Shown one piece after another: positions 35,337-41,348 of a stretch of DNA of 41,348 nt. Source of the stretch: Pseudotamlana haliotis (GTDB lineage Bacteria; Bacteroidota; Bacteroidia; Flavobacteriales; Flavobacteriaceae). How positions within the stretch are numbered: position 1 is the stretch's first letter; each line of letters opens with the position of its first letter. The position numbers and the translations under genes were made by a program. The notes under the pieces are model-generated. The model ran no database searches. It saw only the letters and a program-made list of their open reading frames with translations, and was not told where the DNA came from. Location: positions 1-41,348 of the forward strand of contig NZ_WAAT01000040.1 of assembly GCF_008806375.1 (NCBI RefSeq), in the 5' to 3' direction.

Positions 35337-35664
35337 ATATTTAATAACCTTTAGGAATTTAATTAACGTATCACACTATTAAAATAGCATACAAAAACCA
35401 TATTCAATTTAGTACAAACAAAACCACTGTAATTGCGCTTATAATGGTTTTGTTTTTTATATGTTATTTTATGAATCCTTTAAATTTACAACTAAATAAA
35501 TAGCTTATCATGAAAATTGAGACCGCATTTTAAGCTTAATACTAATAAATCATCTATATATCTACTTAAAGACTTCCTACAAACTTGGTAAAAAGATAAA
35601 TAACCAATAGCCTTGCGGCTTTATTACAATCAACCTAATAGACTCACACAACCTAACGGAATAA
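35337..35664. other. Spacer between zinc peptidase and HPP gene
   Basis: It contains the terminator at 35418-35459. No ATG occurs from about 35515 up to the HPP frame. A short GC hairpin AGCC-TTGC-GGCT is near 35609-35621. I see no gene. Confidence 0.5.
35418..35459 (+). terminator. Terminator of the zinc peptidase gene
   Basis: ACAAAACCA (35418-35426) pairs with TGGTTTTGT (35445-35453), followed by six Ts. It starts 82 bases after the stop codon. Confidence 0.75.
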
Positions 35665-36309
35665 GTAACGAAAAAAAGCAAACAAATAAAGCAGAAATTA
35701 AGGCGACAAGACCGAATTTTTAAGTACATTATTTACAACGAAACCTTAATTGATTTTAGAGAACAATTTTGGTCTTTTCTAGGGGCATTTATAGGCATTG
35801 CACTCATTGGTTTTTTGCAATCTTCCTATTTATTAGAACTTGAAAACATCCTTTTAATCGGCTCATTTGGCGCAGCAAGCGTCCTGATTTTTGGTGCCGT
35901 TCAAAGTCCGTTAGCCCAACCAAGAAATCTTATTGGTGGCCAACTCATTTCTGCATTTATAGGGGTTACCGTTTTTAAACTAATACCCGATGTGATTTGG
36001 ATTAACGCCCCTTTAGCAGAGGCGACTTCCATTATTGCCATGCAAATAACCAAAACATTGCACCCACCGGGAGGTGCTACAGCACTTATTGCGGTTATTG
36101 GCACCGAAAAAATAAGAGCACTAGGTTATTTTTACGTTATTTCTCCTGTGCTTGCAGGAACTTTAATATTGTTTATTACAGCACTTATTTTTAACAATCT
36201 GACTAAACATAGACAATACCCAACCAACGGAAAACTTACTAGGGTATTTAAAAGTAGAGGGTTAAAGAGTAAACGTTTAAGAAAATCACTGGCCTTTTTT
36301 TTAGGTTAA
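35665..36309 (+). CDS. HPP-family integral membrane protein, start codon unclear
   Basis: The frame is open from 35665 (after TAA 35662-35664) to 36309 and encodes an HPP-family membrane protein. It has the name-giving LHPPGGATALIAVIG motif and about four hydrophobic helices (FLGAFIGIALIGFL, IGSFGAASVLIFGAV, LISAFIGVTVFKLI, VLAGTLILFITALIF). Members are thought to be small-molecule or anion (nitrite) transporters; the substrate here is unknown. No ATG or GTG exists upstream of the first helix. The first usable standard start is TTG 35815, which would cut off that helix. Conservation-like sequence (DFREQFWSFLGAFIGIA) begins well upstream, so translation may start at a rare codon (ATT 35728 or 35731), or the start has been lost. 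The given start is simply the beginning of the open frame. Confidence 0.75.
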   Translation, partial: VTKKSKQIKQKLRRQDRIFKYIIYNETLIDFREQFWSFLGAFIGIALIGFLQSSYLLELENILLIGSFGAASVLIFGAVQSPLAQPRNLIGGQLISAFIGVTVFKLIPDVIWINAPLAEATSIIAMQITKTLHPPGGATALIAVIGTEKIRALGYFYVISPVLAGTLILFITALIFNNLTKHRQYPTNGKLTRVFKSRGLKSKRLRKSLAFFLG

Positions 36310-36331
36310 TATTTATTTTAGCTCCCATAGG

Positions 36332-36369
36332 CCCCTTCAGGTTTAAAAAATACTGAAAAGGCTTTTTTT
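36332..36369 (+). terminator. Terminator of the HPP gene
   Basis: GCC and TTCAG pair with CTGAA and GGC, with a 2-base mismatch between the two stem parts. A run of eight Ts follows. Confidence 0.65.
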
Positions 36370-36560
36370 TATTAAAACATAATAGCTCCACGTCTAAGCT
36401 TCTGGATTTTCCTCCTTAATTTATTCAGACTTTTACTATCTTAGTTCTGTATTTTCACATTTTTTTAAGATTTGTGTCGTACCGCTTTTATTAAATAGGC
36501 ATCTTTGTAATCTAGAATGCATTGTTTTATACCAGAATCAAATTAACCAACCTAAAACCA

Positions 36561-38321
36561 ATGAAAAAACATAACAAACTCTCTGAATTAGCCTCTACAG
36601 CCATTTGTGGAAATGACATCAGTTCATCCGTTTTATATGTTTCGGCATTAGCCATCGCCTTTGCGGGGCAGTATGCCTGGATTACTCTGCTAATTGTTTC
36701 ACTTGTGCTTTTTTTATTCCGAAAAATATACGGTGAAGTAGTTGGAGCATTACCTTTAAATGGTGGTGCTTATAACGCCTTATTAAATACAACTAGCAAA
36801 TCAGTGGCCTCTTTTGCGGCTACACTGACTTTACTTTCATACATGGCCACAGCCGTAATTTCAGCTAATGAAGCCATACATTATCTGCATCATTTAATTC
36901 CGTCTATCCCTATCATTATCGCGACTATCGTTTTACTTTGTATGTTTGGTGCATTAACGATTGGCGGGGTTTCAGAATCAGCTAAAGTAGCCATTGGTAT
37001 CTTCTTGTTTCACTTAGGATCATTTCTGTTACTAACTGGCTTTATTGTATTTTTCTTGATAAGCAATGGTTTTGATCTCTTTTTTCAAAACTGGGAAATG
37101 CCCACGACTGGAGGAAGCATCACTAATGCGATTTTTCTAGGTTTTGCCGCTTCAATGCTTGGGGTTTCTGGTTTTGAAAGTTCGGCAAACTTTGTTGAAG
37201 AACAACAAAAAGGCGTATTCCCTAAAACCTTAAGAAACATGTGGGTTGTAGTTAGTGTGATTAACCCACTAACAGCCATTTTTGCTTTAGCTTTATTTAC
37301 TTTACCTGTTTTGCAAAGTCCTGAATACCAAAACACACTTTTAATAGAAATGGCGTCTTACGCTGGCGGAGATTGGCTAGCCATCATAATTGGAATTGAT
37401 GCCTTTTTAGTATTAAGTGGTGCCGTTTTAACAAGTTTTGTTGGTGTTTCTGGTTTATTAGAGCGTATGGCCTTAGATCGTATTTTACCTCAATTCTTTT
37501 TGAAGAAAAATAAAAAAGGAAGCTCTTACCGCATTATTTTAGTGTTTTTAGCTCTAACCATTTCGGTATTACTCATCACCAATGGTAATGTTAAATTACT
37601 AGCTGGGGTATATACGATTTCCTTTTTATCGGTTATGACACTTTTTGGTATAGGAAACATTCTTTTAAAAGTAAAAAGAAACCGCTTGCCAAGACCGGAA
37701 AAAGCAAGCTGGGGCGCTATCATTTTTGCTATAATAGCGGTTTTAGTGGCTTTGATTGGTAATATTATTATGCAACCCTCTGAAGGGGTTCCTAGTAATC
37801 TCACCGTGTTTTTAGAGTATTTCATACCATCCATACTGTTTATTTTGGTGATGTTAAATCGCACCATTTTATTGAAATTCTTATTGAAACTGATTCACTC
37901 GGTATTTGATCCATTTAGAAATTTTGTATTTAAAATGGATAAAAAAATCCTTAGGATTGTTCACGATATTAATTCACAAGAGTTCGTTTATTTTACTAAA
38001 AATGATGATGTGGCGACCTTAAATAAAGTGATGCTATACATACAAAAGAATGAACATACAAAAAACCTAAAAGTGGTTACAGCTCTTAAAAATGGTAATG
38101 CTGTTACTAACGAACTGCGTAATGATATAGATGTTATTGACCGTGAATACCCAAAAATTAAAGTTGAATTCATAGAATTGGATGACACTTTCGGACCAGA
38201 ACTTATCAATAAGCTTTCTAAAGCATGGAAAATACCAATTAACTTTATGTTTATTGCCTCTCCTGGAGATCATTTCCCTTATAAAGTAGAAGACTTGGGT
38301 GGTGTGCGCTTAATTATTTAA
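36561..38321 (+). CDS. APC-superfamily amino acid permease
   Basis: A 586-residue inner-membrane transporter from ATG 36561. A TTG at 36522 would add 13 residues without any family similarity and is rejected. The N-terminus ELASTAICGNDISSSVLYVS fits helix 1 of APC transporters with its unwound glycine region. About twelve hydrophobic helices follow to about residue 440. The last 140 residues are soluble (KMDKKILRIVHDINSQEFVY onward) and may form a regulatory cytosolic domain. The family imports amino acids or polyamines; the exact substrate cannot be told. It has no co-transcribed neighbour. Confidence 0.88.
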   Translation: MKKHNKLSELASTAICGNDISSSVLYVSALAIAFAGQYAWITLLIVSLVLFLFRKIYGEVVGALPLNGGAYNALLNTTSKSVASFAATLTLLSYMATAVISANEAIHYLHHLIPSIPIIIATIVLLCMFGALTIGGVSESAKVAIGIFLFHLGSFLLLTGFIVFFLISNGFDLFFQNWEMPTTGGSITNAIFLGFAASMLGVSGFESSANFVEEQQKGVFPKTLRNMWVVVSVINPLTAIFALALFTLPVLQSPEYQNTLLIEMASYAGGDWLAIIIGIDAFLVLSGAVLTSFVGVSGLLERMALDRILPQFFLKKNKKGSSYRIILVFLALTISVLLITNGNVKLLAGVYTISFLSVMTLFGIGNILLKVKRNRLPRPEKASWGAIIFAIIAVLVALIGNIIMQPSEGVPSNLTVFLEYFIPSILFILVMLNRTILLKFLLKLIHSVFDPFRNFVFKMDKKILRIVHDINSQEFVYFTKNDDVATLNKVMLYIQKNEHTKNLKVVTALKNGNAVTNELRNDIDVIDREYPKIKVEFIELDDTFGPELINKLSKAWKIPINFMFIASPGDHFPYKVEDLGGVRLII

Positions 38322-38351
38322 TTTACTAAATACTTTTCTTAAAAACAAAGC

Positions 38352-38422
38352 AAGTTCTCGACTGGGCTCGAATGCCGTTACTAAACATCAATTAACCGGT
38401 GTTCGAACGGAGTCGAGAACTT
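38352..38422. repeat. Intergenic inverted-repeat element, copy C
   Basis: AAGTTCTCGACT (38352-38363) pairs perfectly with AGTCGAGAACTT (38411-38422). The centre (CGAATGCCGTTACTAAACA) resembles the copy B centre, and GGTGTTCGAACGGAGTCGAG resembles the A and B arms. Confidence 0.8.
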
Positions 38423-38501
38423 ATCTCAACGACTACTTTCCTTATATATTTCACCAATCTGAATTCGGGTAATTGCATTGAAATTTTGAATTCAAGACTT
38501 T

Positions 38502-38530
38502 GTTATTCTAAAATTTCCCTTTAGAATAAC
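38502..38530. repeat. Hairpin with 11-bp arms
   Basis: GTTATTCTAAA (38502-38512) pairs with TTTAGAATAAC (38520-38530). A similar hairpin-plus-ACGAACT arrangement occurs at 38955-38983, which suggests a second dispersed repeat type. Confidence 0.65.
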
Positions 38531-38708
38531 GAACTGGTCTCGGCTACGCCTATCTGTCAATAGGCAGACGCGAATACCATTTTCATTCATATTCTAATTA
38601 TTTGATAGCTTATCTGTTTCATGAAATTCTGAAATCGAAGATTCAACACAATTAATCGCGTTCAGAATTCGGACATGGCATGTCGCCATAAAACCTCTAA
38701 ACCTAACG

Positions 38709-38922
38709 TAAATTTGTAGTGTAATTATAAAAGATTACATTTTTTCATATAGTTAGTTTAGTTTGGTTTTTAAAGATTAATAGAGCTGCTGTAGGTGTGG
38801 TTACCCACAGCGGTTTAATCTTTTCCTAATGCACACTAGTTAAAATTCAAAGTCGCCCAAGTAAATCATTATATATAGTAAAACCCTGTGGAAATTCATT
38901 TTCCACAGGGTTTTCGTTTTTT
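38709..38922 (+). ncRNA. Candidate small RNA
   Basis: An exact -7 box TAAATTTG (38709-38716) is followed by about 200 bases without a sensible reading frame. These contain a nested hairpin: outer stem AAAGATTAA/TTAATCTTT, inner GCTGT/ACAGC, about 38775-38826. The stretch ends in a strong plus-strand terminator (38880-38914, T-run after). Promoter, structure and terminator in order suggest an independent RNA of about 195 nt. No clear TTTG -33 box is visible. I cannot assign it to a known RNA family, and it is convergent with the DegT gene. Confidence 0.4.
38880..38914 (+). terminator. Strong terminator facing the DegT gene
   Basis: Perfect 15-bp arms (38880-38894 and 38900-38914) around a 5-base loop. 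The plus strand exits into TTTTCGTTTTTTT. The minus-strand exit has only four Ts, so the plus direction is favoured, though it may also stop DegT transcripts. Confidence 0.85.
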
Positions 38923-38983
38923 TAGAGATCATGTTAAGTTCTCGAGGTAGTCGGATTCTGAAATGATATTTCAGAATTACGAA

Positions 38984-40180
38984 CTACGCCAAACACGCTT
39001 TTATTAGCTCTACCATTTTTGAAGCACGGGCTTTCACCTCTTCTTCGGTCCATGAGAGTTTAATTAAGCACGATATATTTCTAGCGATGTAGTGATCTGA
39101 TTTTTCAAAAGTTTTAGTTTCTAGATATTTCAATCCGTTTTTAACTTCAGCTGAAATAGGAAATAAAGACTTCATATCTTTTAAATGCTCCCATTTTCTA
39201 ATGTAGTGCCAATTGTTATTGAAATAATGAAAACATGCATCTACCCCATTTTCTTTAAATGCTGAAGACACTTTTGTGGCGATTTCTAAATCTGGTAAAA
39301 AGAAGCTTAAAAAAGCATAACTTTCTTCTCCTCCTTCTGGAACGGTTCTAAAGGTTACTTCTGGAATTTCAGAAAGGGCTTCTTTGATGATGTTGAAATT
39401 CTTTTTTTGAATGGCTATAAATTCTGGAAGACGTCTTACTTGTGCTAAACCTACAGCGGCGTGTAGTTCTGAAATTCTGAAGTTATAACCTAAAAACGGA
39501 TGTGTTTCGGCGCCTCTATCATTCCCCACGTGGTCGTGACCATGATCGCTATAATGATCGGCATTGGTGTAGTAATCTTCATTATTGGTCACTACTGCTC
39601 CGCCCTCGCCACTAGTTATAGTTTTTACAAAATCGAATGAGAAACACCCTAAATCACCTATGCTACCTAGGGGTTTTCCGTTGTATGTACCACCAATAGC
39701 TTGGCATGCATCTTCAACTAAAAGTAAATTATTGCTTTTACAAATATCTAGTAAAGCGGACATATTAGCCATACCCCCACACATTTGAACCACCATTACG
39801 GCTTTGGTTTTTGGTGTAATGGCTGCTTTTACAGCTTCGGGATCAAGCCCTAAAGTATCGTCGATATCTACCAGTACCGGAATGGCACCTAACATCATGA
39901 TGGCCTCAAAACTAGCCACAAATGTAAAACACGGCATGATCACTTCATCACCGGCGCCTACGCCTGCAGATGCCAAGGCCACTGAAACGGCTGCTGTTCC
40001 ACTAGAAACTAGCTGCACGTGATTGGCTTGAAAGGTGTTTTGTAATGCGGTTTCTAGTTCTTTTGATTTCCAATGGCCGTTACGCATGCCATCGAAACCA
40101 TAGCGCATGAGCACGCCATTGTCTAAAACATCATTGACTTCTTTACGTTCTAAATCTCCAAATAATTCAAATCCTGGCAT
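38984..40180 (-). CDS. DegT/DnrJ/EryC1/StrS-family PLP aminotransferase
   Basis: A 398-residue aminotransferase of the sugar-aminotransferase fold type. The PLP lysine is K186 in FSFDFVKTITSGEGGAVVT. The aspartate contacting the pyridine is D157 in LLVEDACQAIGG. SSGTAAVSVALASAG and DEVIMPCFTFVAS bind the cofactor phosphate. Such enzymes aminate keto-sugars for surface polysaccharides or make other amino compounds. No sugar-biosynthesis genes are in view, so the substrate is open. It lies 132 bases downstream of the nitroreductase gene on the same strand and may be co-transcribed with it. Confidence 0.9.
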   Translation of the reverse strand: MPGFELFGDLERKEVNDVLDNGVLMRYGFDGMRNGHWKSKELETALQNTFQANHVQLVSSGTAAVSVALASAGVGAGDEVIMPCFTFVASFEAIMMLGAIPVLVDIDDTLGLDPEAVKAAITPKTKAVMVVQMCGGMANMSALLDICKSNNLLLVEDACQAIGGTYNGKPLGSIGDLGCFSFDFVKTITSGEGGAVVTNNEDYYTNADHYSDHGHDHVGNDRGAETHPFLGYNFRISELHAAVGLAQVRRLPEFIAIQKKNFNIIKEALSEIPEVTFRTVPEGGEESYAFLSFFLPDLEIATKVSSAFKENGVDACFHYFNNNWHYIRKWEHLKDMKSLFPISAEVKNGLKYLETKTFEKSDHYIARNISCLIKLSWTEEEVKARASKMVELIKACLA

Positions 40181-40312
40181 ATCAATTTTTTTACTTTAAT
40201 GTTGTTTTTTAGTAAAGCTGTGCGTTAGGGATTGTAGCGGCATCCTTTTTTGCCATGAAAAGCAAAAAAGATATAGCGGAAAGCCCGACCCTTGTGGTAA
40301 CGCCCAAACCTT

Positions 40313-40942
40313 TTATATTTCTATAACGCCCTCGTTTATGGGACGTCTTACTTTTTTTAATTCGGAAAACATATCGTCGGCCGCGCGATACCCTAAAGGT
40401 AATAGCAACACCGATTTTAAGCCTTGTTTGTCGAGCTCTAAAATACGGTCGTATTCTTGGGGTAAAAATCCTTCCATGGGGCAAGAGTCGATACCTTCCA
40501 TGGCACAGACTGTCATTAAGTTACCCAAGGCGATATAGGCTTGATTGGTAGACCATTGTTGGCGTTGAGCTACCGATTTTTTTGCCATCATGTTGACCAG
40601 GTCCTCACGGTACGGCTTTAAAATGGTTTCTGAAGTTTTACGAATGCCTTTGATATTTTTATAATAATTATCAATATCGGTCGTACTAATATCGCTTTGT
40701 ACACAAATAACTAATAAATGTGAAGCGTCTACCACCTGTTTTTGATTGAACGCCGCTTTTAATAGCGACTGACGGACGGTTTTATCTTCAACAATCACTA
40801 ACTTAATGGTTTGCAAACCAAAGGATGTTGCCGTAAGGTTGAAAGCTTGTTTGACCACATTTAATTTTTCTGCGGAAAGCTTTTTTGTAACATCAAATTT
40901 TTTGGTTGCATAACGCCATTGTAGTTGCTTAATCGTATCCAT
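40313..40942 (-). CDS. NAD(P)H-dependent nitroreductase-family flavoenzyme
   Basis: A 209-residue FMN-dependent oxidoreductase of the NfsB-like nitroreductase family. The N-terminal RYATKKFD and TATSFGLQTIKLVIV segments bind FMN. QAYIALGNLMTVCAMEGIDSCPMEGF and the final LLPLGYRAADD are also typical. These enzymes reduce nitroaromatics, quinones or related acceptors in the cytosol; the natural substrate is rarely known. ATG 40942 is supported by a TATTTTTG -7 box on the minus strand (40970-40963). Confidence 0.92.
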   Translation of the reverse strand: MDTIKQLQWRYATKKFDVTKKLSAEKLNVVKQAFNLTATSFGLQTIKLVIVEDKTVRQSLLKAAFNQKQVVDASHLLVICVQSDISTTDIDNYYKNIKGIRKTSETILKPYREDLVNMMAKKSVAQRQQWSTNQAYIALGNLMTVCAMEGIDSCPMEGFLPQEYDRILELDKQGLKSVLLLPLGYRAADDMFSELKKVRRPINEGVIEI

Positions 40943-41060
40943 TATTAGGTTTTGAATTTGGGCAAAAATAAGCTATGCAGTTTGTATTTTACTACAATAT
41001 GCTCAAAAATTAGGTTTGAAAATGGGCTCGAAAAAAAAAATTAAAAAAAATTGATTTTTG

Positions 41061-41092
41061 TTTGACAGAATTGAAAAAGGTTTCTATATTTG
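41061..41092 (+). promoter_or_regulatory. Promoter of the tRNA-Ser gene
   Basis: TTTG (41061-41064), 20 bases, TATATTTG (41085-41092): a textbook Bacteroidota -33/-7 pair. Transcription should start about 30 bases before the tRNA. The leader holds CCTGA (41112-41116), able to pair with TCAGG (41125-41129). Confidence 0.75.
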
Positions 41093-41127
41093 CACCCGCA
41101 TTCAGGGAATACCTGATGAGGCACTCA

Positions 41128-41212
41128 GGAGAAATGGCAGAGTGGTCGAATGCGGCAGTCTTGAAAACTGTTGAGGGTCACACCTCCGGGGGTTCGAATC
41201 CCTCTTTCTCCG
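41128..41212 (+). tRNA. tRNA-Ser (anticodon UGA)
   Basis: An 85-nt class II tRNA. The acceptor stem is GGAGAAA (41128-41134) with TTTCTCC (41205-41211), discriminator G. The anticodon loop CTTGAAA gives UGA, reading UCA and other UCN serine codons. A variable arm of serine type (TTGAGGGTCACACCTCC region) and the T-loop GGTTCGAATCC are present. CCA is not encoded, so it is added after transcription. Confidence 0.96.
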
Positions 41213-41236
41213 CTGAGTTTTTTTTAAACTCCCTTT

Positions 41237-41271
41237 AAAACCTTGCAAAACATTGTTCTGCAAGGTTTTTT
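41237..41271 (+). terminator. Terminator of the tRNA-Ser gene
   Basis: AAAACCTTGCA (41237-41247) pairs with TGCAAGGTTTT (41259-41269) and continues into Ts. It lies 25 bases after the tRNA. Confidence 0.85.
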
Positions 41272-41348
41272 CATTTTCAAATGTTTCACTTTTTTTTAGA
41301 TTTGTTTCGGATCATTCCTAAAAGTTGTGTTTATGCAAAAATTGTAGT

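Larger units (their letters stand above)
38322..38708. other. Repeat-rich spacer after the permease gene
   Basis: No gene. It holds copy C of the intergenic inverted repeat (38352-38422), a hairpin at 38502-38530, and a CTATCTGTCAATAGGCAGAC stretch near 38551 related to one near 33954. Confidence 0.6.

Noticed and set aside
36522-36560. TTG start for the APC permease
   Set aside because: The added residues resemble leader DNA; ATG 36561 begins directly with the family N-terminus.
40209-40484. Minus-strand frame of 91 codons overlapping the nitroreductase 3' end
   Set aside because: It is a shifted frame of a clearly conserved gene and shows basic low-complexity sequence without domain features.

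Overview
The window looks like chromosomal DNA of a Bacteroidota species, most likely a marine-type Flavobacteriaceae. It is AT-rich. It has SusC/SusD pairs, A-rich leaders without Shine-Dalgarno sequences, promoters with the Bacteroidota -7 box TAnnTTTG, and typical flavobacterial paralogues (DsbD-type disulfide reductase, long urocanate hydratase, YpfJ-type peptidase). The species is inferred from style only.

Layout. 1-392: tail of an IS3-type transposase and several strong palindromes. 393-6915 (minus): PLP aminotransferase class V, dsbD, and an M16 metallopeptidase. 7055-8419: a dead IS3-family element with recognisable ends, abutting an IS30-type transposase remnant. 8821-22895: an accessory nutrient-uptake locus of susD, susC with an STN signalling domain, fecR anti-sigma, a divergent ECF sigma gene, an S9 peptidase, a lipoprotein, and two tandem TlpA-like thioredoxin lipoproteins. 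23151-31054: a LysR regulator divergent from a complete histidine-degradation operon hutH-hutU-hutI-hutG-hutF. 31706-38321: LOG-family protein, XRE/S24 regulator, neutral zinc peptidase, HPP-family membrane protein, APC permease. These are separated by repeat-rich spacers. 38709-38922: a possible small RNA. 38984-40942 (minus): DegT-type aminotransferase and nitroreductase. 41128-41212: tRNA-Ser(UGA).

The most interesting point is a promoter pattern read directly from the minus strand: (G/A)GGGT, then 14 or 15 bases, then CGT. It lies shortly upstream of five genes or operons: fecR-susC-susD, the S9 peptidase, the lipoprotein, the tlpA pair, and the M16 peptidase across the dead IS. It was not seen upstream of the other genes examined. 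The sigma gene has an ordinary TAGATTTG box instead. The simplest reading is a cis-encoded ECF regulon: ligand binding at SusCD is signalled through the STN domain and FecR to the sigma factor, which switches on uptake proteins, two peptidase families and periplasmic thiol proteins. With no carbohydrate enzymes present, the substrate is probably a peptide or protein, perhaps disulfide-containing. DsbD could supply reductant, and released histidine could feed the neighbouring Hut pathway. The functional link is inference; the motifs and gene content are visible in the sequence.
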